The notes: generated by a model from the letters alone, not told the origin. Counted from the stretch's first letter, positions 40,785 through 49,574 are shown. The stretch is 52,903 bases of DNA from Desmonostoc muscorum FACHB-395 (GCF_014698035.1 NZ_JACJSF010000057.1:1-52903); one strand, 5' to 3'. A program made the numbers and translations.

Positions 40785-41297
40785 ATGAAAGCCATAGTCA
40801 CAGTAGTTGAAAAAATCTCATCTGAAGCTCACATTGATATTCCTGAAGGTTTAGCAGAATTAGGCATTAGACAGCACGTTGTAGACCATTACAACAGTGG
40901 CGAAATGCTTGCCTTAATGAACATTTTCCACGTTGATTTTGAATCTATCAGCGTTCACATTGGTAAAAAGCCCCAAATTACTTGGCAGCCCGGAAAGCCT
41001 TGGAGTCCAAAGCGTCCTTATTACTTTTGCAAACTTGGAAGATTTACTTTGACTCTGTTAACTGACACACAACAAAACTTAACTCGTACAGAAGTTTATT
41101 TTGGGCATCATAAGCAACTTATTTATACGTCAGAAAAAGAAATATCCATTGATTTGGCAACAGTCAAACTCCAAAATTTCTTAACTGGATTAGCTGTTGA
41201 ACTAGGGCAAACGCATCTAAAGTATAAAAATCCTTTAATAGCAAGGGTTTCAGCGTTTTTAAATTTAACCTATTTTTTCGTCAAGATCCTTATCTAG
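40785..41297 (+). CDS. Hypothetical protein, 170 aa
   Basis: The product has alternating strands (MKAIVTVVEKISSEAHIDIP, FHVDFESISVHIGK, YYFCKLGRFTLTLLTD) and a helical end with a hydrophobic stretch (AFLNLTYFFVKILI) that may be a membrane or packing segment. The last twelve codons partly repeat downstream DNA (GCAAGGGTTTCAG at 41244 and 41299), so the original 3' end may have been altered by a short duplication. No known family. Confidence 0.5.
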   Translation: MKAIVTVVEKISSEAHIDIPEGLAELGIRQHVVDHYNSGEMLALMNIFHVDFESISVHIGKKPQITWQPGKPWSPKRPYYFCKLGRFTLTLLTDTQQNLTRTEVYFGHHKQLIYTSEKEISIDLATVKLQNFLTGLAVELGQTHLKYKNPLIARVSAFLNLTYFFVKILI

Positions 41298-41399
41298 CAA
41301 GGGTTTCAGAAATACCGTGCGTTCGCCCTGGCTGTTGAACTTAAGACTTTAAGCCACATTGAATTTCCAGAACAAGTTTGAAAATAACAGGAGTTAAAC

Positions 41400-41987
41400 A
41401 TGAGACTAACGACATTAGAAGGTCAATACCAGTGCATCGTGATTGACCCTCCTTGGTTCTATCGGCTGAGGAATCAGGATAAGACTCACCGGAACCGGAT
41501 TAACTACAAGCCAATGCACATAGAAGAAATACTGTCATTGCCTGTTCCAGATTTAAGCGATCGTAGAGGGTCAGTTCTCTGGCTTTGGTACACAAATAAT
41601 CACATGGTAGAAGCTGCACACTGCTTAGAAACATGGGGTTTCAGTTTGAAAACGATTCTAACCTGGGAAAAAGTTACTAAAGCTGGTACAACCCATCTGG
41701 GAACTGGTCACTGGCTACGTAACGCAACTGAACATTGTGCTTTAGCTGTAAAAGGTGATGTCAGAGCTTTTGCTGGACGTTCGCTCACTAATGAATCATC
41801 ACTAATCCATGCACGACGACGTGAACATTCCCGTAAACCAGATGAATTTTTTGAACTAGTAGATAAACTCTGCCCAGACATGACGAAGTTGGAAATGTTC
41901 GCTCGTTCTTCTCGTGATGGCTGGGATTGTTGGGGGGATGAAGCCCAGAAGTTTGATAGTGAAACAAAAGTTTCTTTGAGTGCATGA
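41400..41987 (+). CDS. MT-A70-family adenine methyltransferase
   Basis: The 195-aa protein shows the catalytic DPPW tetrad at residues 18-21 (CIVIDPPWFY), then YKPMHIEEILSLPVPDL, VLWLWYTNNHMVEAAHCLET, LTWEKVTKAGTTHLGTGHWL and AFAGRSLTNESSLIHARRRE, all typical of phage and bacterial MT-A70 enzymes that make N6-methyladenine. AGGAG precedes ATG 41400 by eight bases. Small enzymes of this type commonly protect phage or plasmid DNA from host restriction. The frame is complete. Target sequence unknown. It sits directly before the DUF5131 gene, a frequent phage neighbour. Confidence 0.9.
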   Translation: MRLTTLEGQYQCIVIDPPWFYRLRNQDKTHRNRINYKPMHIEEILSLPVPDLSDRRGSVLWLWYTNNHMVEAAHCLETWGFSLKTILTWEKVTKAGTTHLGTGHWLRNATEHCALAVKGDVRAFAGRSLTNESSLIHARRREHSRKPDEFFELVDKLCPDMTKLEMFARSSRDGWDCWGDEAQKFDSETKVSLSA

Positions 41988-42012
41988 AAATAGCATCATA
42001 TAAAGAGTAATT

Positions 42013-42819
42013 ATGCCAACAAACATAGAGTGGACTGACCAAACTGAAAATATCATCCGTGTCAAAGGCGGCGGTTGGTGGTGTCATAAGAAAAGCGAGG
42101 GTTGTGCAAATTGTTATGCAGAGAAATTAAATAAAAACTCTTTCTTTGGCGGAAACAAGCAACCCTACTCTGGGCAAGCACCAGAGCTAGTGTTAGATAC
42201 AGAAGCTATTCGGAAATGGGGATTCCAAAGAAAACCTACAAAGCATTTCGTTTCTTCAATGACTGATGTTTTTGGTGAATGGGTTCCGCGTTTTTGGCAA
42301 CATGAAATGCTGGACGGAATGTTCGTTGCACCCAACCAAATATTTCAGATTCTCACCAAACGCCCAGAAATTATGCTGTCATCTATGGATGAATGGCTCT
42401 CCTGTCATGGGCTAGACAAATTACCTTTAAATATTTGGTCAGGAACTTCGATTGAGAATCGCCGCACTTTAGAAGAACGTAGTCAATTTCTTAGCAAAAT
42501 TCCAGCTTTAATTCGGTTTTGGTCAGTTGAACCATTACTAGAAGATTTGGGCGATATCACTCACTACTTGAATGATGTTCAGTTAGTAATTGTTGGTGGT
42601 GAGTCTGGCCCCAATTCCAGACCATGCCACATCGAATGGATTAATTCAATTGTCCAACAATGCCAACAATCGAAAACACCCGTATTTGTGAAACAGTTGG
42701 GGGCAAATGCAATATTTCGGGGACAGCGATTCAAAACCCGTGACAAGAAGGGAGGAGATATTGAAGAGTTTCCACAAGAATTACAGGTTAGAGAATTTCC
42801 TTTTTCTGTACGTGAGTAA
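42013..42819 (+). CDS. DUF5131 (phage Gp37/Gp68-like) protein
   Basis: The 268-aa product begins MPTNIEWTDQTENIIRVKGG and contains CHKKSEGCANCYAEKLN, a Cys cluster typical of the family, which resembles radical-SAM-like iron-sulphur sites. KHFVSSMTDVFGEWVP, FQILTKRPE, IWSGTSIENRRTLEER and VIVGGESGPNSRPCHIEWI follow in the family order. These proteins are widespread in phages and mobile elements, with unknown reaction. Complete and in the same orientation as its neighbours, 25 bp after the methyltransferase. Confidence 0.85.
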   Translation: MPTNIEWTDQTENIIRVKGGGWWCHKKSEGCANCYAEKLNKNSFFGGNKQPYSGQAPELVLDTEAIRKWGFQRKPTKHFVSSMTDVFGEWVPRFWQHEMLDGMFVAPNQIFQILTKRPEIMLSSMDEWLSCHGLDKLPLNIWSGTSIENRRTLEERSQFLSKIPALIRFWSVEPLLEDLGDITHYLNDVQLVIVGGESGPNSRPCHIEWINSIVQQCQQSKTPVFVKQLGANAIFRGQRFKTRDKKGGDIEEFPQELQVREFPFSVRE

Positions 42820-42940
42820 AAGCAAATCCCCCGCCTGTTAGAAACAGTGCGAGGGAAAAATAAACTGTAAATTTTAGCAGGGTGCAGATTAGAAATATGA
42901 GTTTACATCATGAGTTGCTACAAAGTTGCCGGAGGTGCTT

Positions 42941-44263
42941 ATGAGCAAAGTTATAGCAGGTAAATCTCTCAGTACGCATTATACACCAGTATCCAATGCT
43001 TTAATCCGTAACTCCGAAATAGATGATGGCACATTCAGATTAATTTGCTGGATGACATCACACACTGAAGGCTGGGAGGTGAATTTCAACAGCATTAAAA
43101 ACTCATTGGGTTATGGTCGAGACAAATTACGCAAGATTCTCAAAACTGCGGAAATCCAAAATTATTTAGTCAGAAGAAAAATTCGCACTGAAGCGGGGTT
43201 ATTTGATTTTGAGTATCACATCTTCAAGGATACCAATTCGGCGATCGCTTTTCGAGAATCCTTGCCACCTGTTGAATTGACCAGTGACTTGTTTTTAGGG
43301 GGTGGCGCAACCAGGGGGGCCAAAACCGGAGGTGGTCGAACCAGAGGTGGTGAATCAACCCCTCTATTAGAAGAACAATATAGAGAAAACCAAAAAGAAG
43401 AAAAACATACTCAATTTGCTCCCCAAACCCAAGAATCGTGTGTGTGTGAAACTGAACAGCTAAATCTTGAAGAACCAAACCCAGAAAAACCAACCCCAGA
43501 AGAACCAACCCCACAACAACCCACTTTGTTGTCAAAAAATCCAGAGTCTTTGCAACAAACCAATAACCCCTCAAGAGGATCAACTATTGCGGGGGGGTCG
43601 TTCGAGAAATCCGAACAATCGAATAAGTTGCAAATAACCTGTCCCTACAAGACAGCGCAGAACGTGAAAGAACTGATTGATGCTTGGCTAACAGACCCGA
43701 CTGCTATGAGTGATGATTGTGTGCCCCTGCTTGTTAGAGACTCAATCAAATGGAATTGCTGGGTTTTACCTTGGCGCAATGGAGAGCGAAAGCTAAATAA
43801 CCTCTACCAGAACTTCAACCCCGTAGTCGTGGATTTCCTAGCACAAGAATTAGCAACGAAATCAAAACGCTCCGCACGACAGGAAATAGATCATGCGATC
43901 GCAGTAATGAACACCTGGGAGAAAACTAAGGGTGGGTGGACGAACCTGATGCAGCGTTATAACCAAGCATTGCAAACAGAAAAACAGCCCCTACCTCAAC
44001 AGCGCACTGCTTTGGCTCACAAAGTAAAAAATATCACTAGCAGTTCGCTCGAAGATGCTTTACGACAAGACCGAATACGCCGTCAGCAAGAGCAATCTAT
44101 TCAGGTTCCATCCAATGAATATCAACACAGCCCACAAATGCTGGAGCTAAAAGCGAAACTTCAAGCCAAAGCAAATGAGCCAAAAGTTCCGAGCAACACC
44201 AGACCCTCTTCCACGAATTTGCGAGAAGTTGAAGCGCAGTTAAAATTAGCACTAAGAGCATGA
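42941..44263 (+). CDS. Replication-type winged-helix protein
   Basis: ATG 42941 follows CCGGAGG, so it is preferred to 42926. The N-terminus (VSNALIRNSEIDDGTFRLIC, SLGYGRDKLRKILKTAEIQN, YLVRRKI) is a winged helix of the HTH_36/phage replication O type. The middle is a low-complexity, repeat-rich linker (EEPNPEKPTPEEPTPQQP). A C-terminal helical domain of about 150 residues follows (LIDAWLTDPTAM, EIDHAIAVMNTWEKTKGGWT). The stop overlaps the start of the DnaB-type helicase in ATGA. That pairing is the classical phage/plasmid replication pair, so this is likely the origin-binding or helicase-loading protein. No iteron cluster was recognised inside the gene. Confidence 0.65.
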   Translation: MSKVIAGKSLSTHYTPVSNALIRNSEIDDGTFRLICWMTSHTEGWEVNFNSIKNSLGYGRDKLRKILKTAEIQNYLVRRKIRTEAGLFDFEYHIFKDTNSAIAFRESLPPVELTSDLFLGGGATRGAKTGGGRTRGGESTPLLEEQYRENQKEEKHTQFAPQTQESCVCETEQLNLEEPNPEKPTPEEPTPQQPTLLSKNPESLQQTNNPSRGSTIAGGSFEKSEQSNKLQITCPYKTAQNVKELIDAWLTDPTAMSDDCVPLLVRDSIKWNCWVLPWRNGERKLNNLYQNFNPVVVDFLAQELATKSKRSARQEIDHAIAVMNTWEKTKGGWTNLMQRYNQALQTEKQPLPQQRTALAHKVKNITSSSLEDALRQDRIRRQQEQSIQVPSNEYQHSPQMLELKAKLQAKANEPKVPSNTRPSSTNLREVEAQLKLALRA

Positions 44264-45615
44264 TTATGTACAGCAATCAAGACAACGTAGTTTCTTTTCA
44301 CCCTGATAGGTCACTTGACAACTTGCCTCCACAAAATATCGAGGCTGAAGAAGCGATTTTGGGCGGGATTATGCTCGACCCAGAAGCAATAACCAGAGTC
44401 AGCGATCGCTTAGTAGTGGAAGCCTTTTACATCAGCGCCCACTCATACATTTATCAAGCTGCAACAACGCTTCACGCTTTGTTTCAACCCACAGATTTGC
44501 TTTCTGTCACCGCTTGGTTGGCTGACCACAATCTGCTCAATCGCATTGGTGGCAGAAACAAGTTAGCGACTTTGGTAGACCGCACTGTGTCCGCCGTTAA
44601 CATCGACGCTCTTGCTGATTTGGTGATGGAGAAATATCGACGGCGGCAGCTAATCAAAGTGGGCAATGAAATTGTCCAACTCGGTTACGAGACGCAAACT
44701 GAACTACCACTTGTCCTTGGGGAAGCTGAGGCGAAAGTTTTTACTGTAACTCAAAATCAAAGCGATGAACGTTGCAAGGTTTTCTCAGCACAAGACATGG
44801 GCATTGAACTTTTTCAAAAGCTGGAGATGGGGAATATGGCAGGTGACAGAATTGGTTGGTACGACTTGGAAAACATCACCGGGGGGATTTATCCAAGCAG
44901 CTTGGTAGTCGTGGCTGCTGAATCCCACATGGGCAAAACTCACTTCATGATTTCTTACGCTTACGAAATCATGACCAAACTTGGAAAACCAGTTCTGTAT
45001 GTAACTCCAGAAATGGACAAGAATCAACTCAATGCCCGAATGCTGGCCCGAATCACAGGCGTAGACGCTTCTATGATTCAAACCAATACTCAGTGCTACT
45101 GGGAGCAAATAGCACAAGGCATAGGACAGATGGTAGAACTGCCTTGGAAGGTTTACGAGCATTCCTCCCCTACAACCACAATGATTGCAAGCGCTGTGCG
45201 CCGTGCTATTGCCGAATTTGGTGGTTCTATTGGTGCTGTGTTTGTTGATTACTTGCAGCAGATCCCTCTGGAATCTGGGGGGAATATGGCTTTTGAAGTC
45301 GGCAAGATTACCCGTCAGATTCGGGACATTGCCAAGTCTCACAAAATCCCTGTTTTCTTGGGTTGTCAAATCAATCGGGGCAATCAAACTACGGCTGATA
45401 AACGCCCCAATCGTCATTTACTTCGCAACTCTGGCGAAATCTTTGAGGTTTGTGACCAGTTAATCATGCTTTACCGGGATGCTGTCTACACCAAAGACCC
45501 AAGCGATCGCACTATTGAGTTGATTGTTGAGAAAAACCGCCTTTACGGTAAGCTCGGCACTGCGACGATGTTGTGCGATTTATCGACCTCGAAATTTTTG
45601 AACTTGGCAAGATAA
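44260..45615 (+). CDS. dnaB: DnaB-family replicative helicase
   Basis: The 451-aa product has the DnaB N-terminal domain (LPPQNIEAEEAILGGIMLDP, FYISAHSYIYQAATTL) and a RecA-like core. Walker A is ESHMGKTH near residue 222, H1a-like VLYVTPEMDKNQL follows, Walker B is AVFVDYLQQI, and the QINRGN...RHLLRNSGEIFEVCDQLIMLYRD region matches motifs H3-H4. GNMAFEVGKITRQIRDIAKS is the usual helix. Ring-shaped DnaB unwinds DNA at forks. A second DnaB in an accessory region points to self-encoded replication of a plasmid or phage. Start overlaps the preceding replication-type gene by 4 bp. Confidence 0.9.
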   Translation: MIMYSNQDNVVSFHPDRSLDNLPPQNIEAEEAILGGIMLDPEAITRVSDRLVVEAFYISAHSYIYQAATTLHALFQPTDLLSVTAWLADHNLLNRIGGRNKLATLVDRTVSAVNIDALADLVMEKYRRRQLIKVGNEIVQLGYETQTELPLVLGEAEAKVFTVTQNQSDERCKVFSAQDMGIELFQKLEMGNMAGDRIGWYDLENITGGIYPSSLVVVAAESHMGKTHFMISYAYEIMTKLGKPVLYVTPEMDKNQLNARMLARITGVDASMIQTNTQCYWEQIAQGIGQMVELPWKVYEHSSPTTTMIASAVRRAIAEFGGSIGAVFVDYLQQIPLESGGNMAFEVGKITRQIRDIAKSHKIPVFLGCQINRGNQTTADKRPNRHLLRNSGEIFEVCDQLIMLYRDAVYTKDPSDRTIELIVEKNRLYGKLGTATMLCDLSTSKFLNLAR

Positions 45616-45656
45616 TTTGATGCAATGAACTTTTTTAAAGTTTTAGAGGTCGATAT

Positions 45657-46052
45657 ATGAAAGCGATATCCGTTCGTCAGCCTTGGGCATGGGCAATAAT
45701 TTATGCTCTCAAGGATATTGAAAACCGTGGCTGGCCCATTCATTATCGCGGCGACATTCTCATTCACGCCGCCAAAACCTGTACCAAAAAAGAGTACCAG
45801 GTAGCGAGAGAATTTGGCCATTGCATGGGGGTAGTAATCCCAGAATTAATCTCTCTACGTCGCGGCCAAATCATCGGTATGGTCACAATAGTAGATTGCA
45901 AGTTTTCACAAATTGCATCTGGCTGGGGGATGGCTGAACAGTACCACTGGGAATTGGCGAATCCACGCGAGATTGCACCGATTCCTTACATTGGGCAATT
46001 GGGAATTTTTGAAGTACCCAATGAACTGGTGAGGAGTGTGATCGCCTCATGA
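45657..46052 (+). CDS. ASCH-domain protein
   Basis: The 131-aa protein opens MKAISVRQPWAWAIIYALKD, IENRGWPIHYRGDILIHAAK, the standard ASCH beginning, and continues GQIIGMVTIVDC and YHWELANPREIAPIPYIGQ. ASCH domains are PUA-like folds that bind nucleic acid; some members act as RNases or modified-base hydrolases. TAGAGGTCGAT precedes the start. Its stop overlaps the start of the cytosine methyltransferase gene by 4 bp, so the two are coupled, and a joint role with modified DNA is a reasonable inference. Confidence 0.85.
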   Translation: MKAISVRQPWAWAIIYALKDIENRGWPIHYRGDILIHAAKTCTKKEYQVAREFGHCMGVVIPELISLRRGQIIGMVTIVDCKFSQIASGWGMAEQYHWELANPREIAPIPYIGQLGIFEVPNELVRSVIAS

Positions 46053-46807
46053 AATCAGTTATTTCGCTTTTTTCCGGCATCGGCGGACTCTGCCACCACG
46101 GAATATCAGCCGCAGGTCTATCCCACAAATTCCGAGTCCAGCAATTTGTCGAAATCTCCCCTTATTCTCAATCAAAATTGCGCCATGAACAACCAGGAAT
46201 TCCAATCTACGCAGATATTACCAACTACCGTTGCCACCAAGGACAGTTCGACATTTTGTGCGGGGGATTCCCCTGTAGTGGCACCAGTAACGCTGGAGAT
46301 AAAAAAGGACTCAACGACCCCAGATCAGGACTGTGGCGCGAAATGTTCCGCATTATCAACCAGTGTAGACCAGCAATCGCTCTCATCGAAAACCCAACAG
46401 GGCTACTCGCTAGAGGAATGGCAACAGTCCTCAAAGACCTTTCCCAAATCCGGTACGTATGCGAATGGGAAACTATACCCGCGTACTGCCTCGGCTTGCC
46501 ACATGAAAGAGAAAGAGTCTTTATCATTGCCTACGCCGATGGCTTATTCTACCGTCAACAGCCAACCCCCTGGGCAGACCAAATTAGAAATCAGATTACG
46601 CAAGTACGGCTCTCTCATGAAGACCGAAGCTTTGAACCCGGCATTCGTGAGGTGGCTTCTGGGATTCCCGTTGGAGTAGCCAAGGGAATCAAGGGCAATT
46701 ACGATGCCCGTCGTGCTTATGGTTTGAGTTGTTCTCCACGGCAAGCTGCGATCGCTTGGAAACGAATTGATTACTTGTGGGGTCTAAAGTCCAGTCAGGA
46801 GGCATAA
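46049..46807 (+). CDS. C5-cytosine DNA methyltransferase, small phage type
   Basis: Residues 4-15 (VISLFSGIGGLCHHG) are motif I, VEISPYSQ motif II, GQFDILCGGFPCSGTSNAGD motif IV with the catalytic Cys near residue 75, ALIENPTGL motif VI in the place of ENV, and PAYCLGLPHERERVFIIAYA motif VIII. The usual motif IX-X region is short (RRAYGLSCSPRQAAIAWKRI), so at 252 aa it is smaller than most Dcm-type enzymes. A second long frame lies inside it. Start overlaps the ASCH stop (ATGA). Likely function: modification of element DNA. A changed motif VI and reduced C-terminus leave activity uncertain. Confidence 0.8.
   Translation: MKSVISLFSGIGGLCHHGISAAGLSHKFRVQQFVEISPYSQSKLRHEQPGIPIYADITNYRCHQGQFDILCGGFPCSGTSNAGDKKGLNDPRSGLWREMFRIINQCRPAIALIENPTGLLARGMATVLKDLSQIRYVCEWETIPAYCLGLPHERERVFIIAYADGLFYRQQPTPWADQIRNQITQVRLSHEDRSFEPGIREVASGIPVGVAKGIKGNYDARRAYGLSCSPRQAAIAWKRIDYLWGLKSSQEA
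46146..46679 (+). CDS. Overlapping +1-frame ORF resembling phage methyltransferase-associated proteins
   Basis: A 177-codon frame lies wholly inside the cytosine methyltransferase gene. It encodes CGAKCSALSTSVDQQ, WQQSSKTFPKSGTYANGKLY, SLSLPTPMAYSTVNSQPPGQ, TKLEIRLRKYG and ALNPAFVRWLLGFPLE. The order 'PKSGT-NGxLYP ... LPTP ... LNPxFVxWLLGFP' is familiar from a phage/cyanobacterial protein type usually encoded with or after C5 methyltransferases. The methyltransferase frame is also convincing across the same bases. This may be genuine overprinting, or one frame may be relict. Start codon and expression are unproven. Confidence 0.45.
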   Translation: MSKSPLILNQNCAMNNQEFQSTQILPTTVATKDSSTFCAGDSPVVAPVTLEIKKDSTTPDQDCGAKCSALSTSVDQQSLSSKTQQGYSLEEWQQSSKTFPKSGTYANGKLYPRTASACHMKEKESLSLPTPMAYSTVNSQPPGQTKLEIRLRKYGSLMKTEALNPAFVRWLLGFPLE

Positions 46808-46809
46808 CC

Positions 46810-47304
46810 ATGATTAACCTTGTTCAGAATCTAGAAACTTGTTGGTATCTTTCACCACCTTGGGGTAAAAAGATTCCCTCCTTAGAAGTTTCCCTGTTGG
46901 AGAAAGTCTACGTCACTACCACCAAATCTTTCGGTTACTGTTGCGGTGTAGAGTGGTCAGCTAAAGGCTGGAGTTATGAGATTGTTTCCGGCAAGGATAA
47001 TCTAACTGTTTTAGGGCGTGAACTTATTGGCACAGGCAAGTTACAATTAGTTACCAAAGAAAAGCCTGTGTTTGAACTGGGTGAATTAGTCGAGTTCCGA
47101 TTTCATGGCGACGGGCCACCAGCAAGGATTGTCCAAGGCATCCAACTGATTTGCGATTCCTGGTTCTACTGCATCGAATGGATGTCCCCAGGAATATCTG
47201 AAAACGGTGACGAGCTTTTTACTTTCAGAGATGCGATCGCCCTTGGCAGGACTTCGCCCATCGCACGAGTGACTGACTATGACTTGGAGAGGGTACGATT
47301 ATGA
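46810..47304 (+). CDS. DUF1392-family protein, second paralogue
   Basis: ATG 46810 has AGGAGG eight bases upstream, so the open frame from 46777 is not used. The 164-aa product (MINLVQNLETCWYLSPPWGK, VSLLEKVYVTTTKSFGYCCG, WSYEIVSGKDN, QLICDSWFYCIEWMSPG) is homologous to 38924-39382 along its length with about half the residues alike by eye. It ends ARVTDYDLERVRL and its stop overlaps the DUF488 start in ATGA. Unknown function; the conserved Cys-Cys-Gly and Trp residues suggest a defined fold. Confidence 0.65.
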   Translation: MINLVQNLETCWYLSPPWGKKIPSLEVSLLEKVYVTTTKSFGYCCGVEWSAKGWSYEIVSGKDNLTVLGRELIGTGKLQLVTKEKPVFELGELVEFRFHGDGPPARIVQGIQLICDSWFYCIEWMSPGISENGDELFTFRDAIALGRTSPIARVTDYDLERVRL

Positions 47305-47663
47305 CGGTGTACACCTCATATTATCGTGGCGAAATCCGAGGCGAAGGCATCTCAATCTCGCTCTACCCTCCCAAAAATTGGTAAGGCAAACACCTTCCAC
47401 TATTCTCGCCAACTCCCGAACTGCTGAAGTGGTGGAAAGCATCAGCCCAGGATACCGCCGCACAGGAAGAATACACCAAGGAGTTCAGGAAGACTCTGGA
47501 TTCTCGTCAGCAACTAATTCAATTGTGGATGAGAAAACAGAAAGAAAATCCGTAAGATATAACGCTATGCTGCTTTGAAAAGACTGGGGATTTCTGTCAT
47601 CGATATCAAGTCGGGGAGGAGATACTGCAAGAGCTTTGGGGCGGGGAAGTTGGGGCTGACTAG
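47301..47663 (+). pseudogene. DUF488-like gene with two in-frame TAA codons
   Basis: From ATG 47301 the frame reads MTVYTSYYRGEIRGEGISIS, LYPPKNW, then TAA (47382-47384), GKHLPLFSPTPELLKWWKAS, QQLIQLWMRKQKENP, TAA (47553-47555), and DITLCCFEKTGDFCHRYQVG, EEILQELWGGEVGAD before TAG. The last part carries the CC-x5-G-x-FCHR pattern of DUF488. All three pieces are in one frame, so only point nonsense changes (CAA or GAA to TAA) interrupt it. The ATGA overlap with the DUF1392 gene shows it was translationally coupled. Readthrough is possible but decay is more likely. Confidence 0.75.
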
Positions 47664-47795
47664 CTACAATTAACCCTTATCCAAGGCAAGACAAACCACC
47701 CTACTACATATCCACCTTTGGTATCGTCGCTGATCGAGAAATGTCACGCACTGGGTTATCCTGTGAAGTGCGTTCCCGCTTCGGGTTGCCGTAGG

Positions 47796-47803
47796 CATCG
47801 CTT
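47796..47803 (+). repeat. Target-site duplication, left
   Basis: CATCGCTT precedes the left inverted repeat and recurs directly after the right inverted repeat at 49642-49649, showing insertion by transposition with an 8-bp duplication. Confidence 0.85.
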
Positions 47804-47805
47804 CC

Positions 47806-48666
47806 CTAGCTGTCTAATTGGTATGTGAGAGCTTGAGACTCAAGCACAGTAAGAAGTTCGGTATGTTGATTAACCAAAGTTTGTATTGTGCGAACTGGAT
47901 GACGACGAAGGCGACGTTTTTGTTGGCGAGGAACTTCTGCCAAAGCTAATTTACAACGTTGAGTTTTATACTCATTTATAGGTACTTGCTGAATTTGTGC
48001 AAGTAGCTGTTTTTCATTTTCAGCGATGAAGAGAACTTGATATTGCCCAAAATCACGCAATTCGGCGGTTGATTTACGTCCACTAATTCGTCGCTGGTGG
48101 CGACGCAAATGGCTAAACATAGCTTCCATTTTTAAGTTATCTGGTGGCAAGCCTGGGATATCATAGCAGTGCAACAAATTAGCCCCGTATTTGTACCACA
48201 GCCGTTGTAATTTTTTCTTAAGAGCAAACTGTGCCGGATTTTGTTGACTCTCAGGTACAAACTCTTGTAATAACTCTTCCATATTGCGCCGGACTTGAAG
48301 GCTAGTAATAGATGAATTGCTAGTTTGTGTAATATCAATCACATCATTTATGTTATGACTGGTGTGTTCAGGATAGTGCAAACATTCGGCAATTCGTCGC
48401 AACCACTTATGCGCTTCTGACAAGTCCCTAGCTACTGCATGACTATTACCCAAGGCTTGGTCAACCCAAACTGACAAGAGAGATAAATAATCTGTATCAA
48501 GTTTTCGGCATGGTAAATTCCGTAGTACTTCCCCAATGGCTGATAATTGCTGGTAGCCTTCAATACCTCCCCAATTAAAAGGTTTGCGACTAGTGCGATT
48601 TACACAATCCCTAACAGCAGCGCGAATCTGGGACTCCACTGCTATTAACTCTGCGTCTCGTGACAT
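47806..48666 (-). CDS. Transposase, C-terminal half (second frame)
   Basis: The 286-aa frame starts ATG 48666 inside the end of the upstream frame, in the -1 register, and stops within the left inverted repeat. It is basic and helical and contains PPDNLKMEAMFSHLRRHQRR, ISGRKS, where the Glu is the likely third catalytic residue of the DDE triad. It lacks the two Asp, so it needs the first frame to be active. The last 60 residues (RQQKRRLRRHPVRT) are strongly basic. Confidence 0.7.
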   Translation of the reverse strand: MSRDAELIAVESQIRAAVRDCVNRTSRKPFNWGGIEGYQQLSAIGEVLRNLPCRKLDTDYLSLLSVWVDQALGNSHAVARDLSEAHKWLRRIAECLHYPEHTSHNINDVIDITQTSNSSITSLQVRRNMEELLQEFVPESQQNPAQFALKKKLQRLWYKYGANLLHCYDIPGLPPDNLKMEAMFSHLRRHQRRISGRKSTAELRDFGQYQVLFIAENEKQLLAQIQQVPINEYKTQRCKLALAEVPRQQKRRLRRHPVRTIQTLVNQHTELLTVLESQALTYQLDS

Positions 48667-49574
48667 ATAGGGGATTCCTGAAAAAAGGGGAGACTGTCTT
48701 GCTGCTGTTCGGAGCCTGGGTCTTGGGGTCTTTCTGAGTACTCAGGGACTTTTGGCAGTCCATCTAAATCTGCTTTTAATTGTTGTCGGAGCTTTGTATC
48801 TAATGGCAGTACAGAGCCACCCAAATTACTTAGAAAATGTGCCTGACAACGTTGATGTGGTGCATCTGGCCAACTCGAATTCATGGCACTAATAATCGCT
48901 GATTCTCCGTCTGACAGCGTTGCTAGCACTTTGTACGGTAACTGATTATATAGTTGCAGGCATTCAATTAGCCTCTGTGCCTGTGCTTGTGGCAATTGAA
49001 TTCCACTTACTGGCGTGCCACTTAATACTTCGTACAATACATACAGTAAGGTTCCGTGACCTTCTGGCTGTAAGGCATCAATTGCCCAAATCAACCCGCC
49101 ATGTTCATCAGCTGTAGCCGCTAATTTCTCTTGGGTATGTGTAATTGTTCCACCCAACAGTGCCAGAAATTGTCGATATAACTTGCCTACGTTACTCTCA
49201 TTAATTTCTACACCACGTTGATTTAATGAGCGTTGAATTTCTACCAGCTGTTGATGCTCATGCTCATGTTGCCAACCAATAAATGCCAGCACGTCTAGTC
49301 CGTAGGTACTGTAAGGCAGACTGTACTTTAGCACGCCAGTAGCGTAGTAATGTTTACCAAAATGTGTGCAATTGGGATTGGTACATTCTTTACTCTTACC
49401 TGCCACAAACACTGCACCATCCATTGTTTGAACAGTTTTACGCATATGCCTTGGTCTACGTAGTAATAACTCTGTCCCACAATGCACACATTCGATGAGT
49501 GAACATTCTAAAATTATTCGTTTGGCATTACTGAACTTTCTATGAGGGCGATGGCTCGGCAACTTTACTGTCAC
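48645..49574 (-). CDS. Transposase, N-terminal and first catalytic part (first frame)
   Basis: The 309-aa frame has a zinc-binding-type start (IECVHCGTELLLRRP, ECTNPNCTHFGKHYY), an HTH-like helix region (LNQRGVEINESNVGKLYRQF), then IWAIDALQPEG with the first catalytic Asp and LATLSDGESAIISAM with the second, and HQRCQAHFLSN, as in MULE-like DDE transposases. It ends 22 bp into the second frame. CCCTTTTTTCAGG precedes the overlap by about 25 bases and could allow a -1 slip that fuses the frames; a simple frameshift mutation is the alternative. Confidence 0.75.
   Translation of the reverse strand: MTVKLPSHRPHRKFSNAKRIILECSLIECVHCGTELLLRRPRHMRKTVQTMDGAVFVAGKSKECTNPNCTHFGKHYYATGVLKYSLPYSTYGLDVLAFIGWQHEHEHQQLVEIQRSLNQRGVEINESNVGKLYRQFLALLGGTITHTQEKLAATADEHGGLIWAIDALQPEGHGTLLYVLYEVLSGTPVSGIQLPQAQAQRLIECLQLYNQLPYKVLATLSDGESAIISAMNSSWPDAPHQRCQAHFLSNLGGSVLPLDTKLRQQLKADLDGLPKVPEYSERPQDPGSEQQQDSLPFFQESPICHETQS

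Noticed and set aside
44785..45417. A 210-codon minus-strand frame inside dnaB.
   Set aside because: No motif and no ribosome binding site; the plus strand carries all DnaB motifs.
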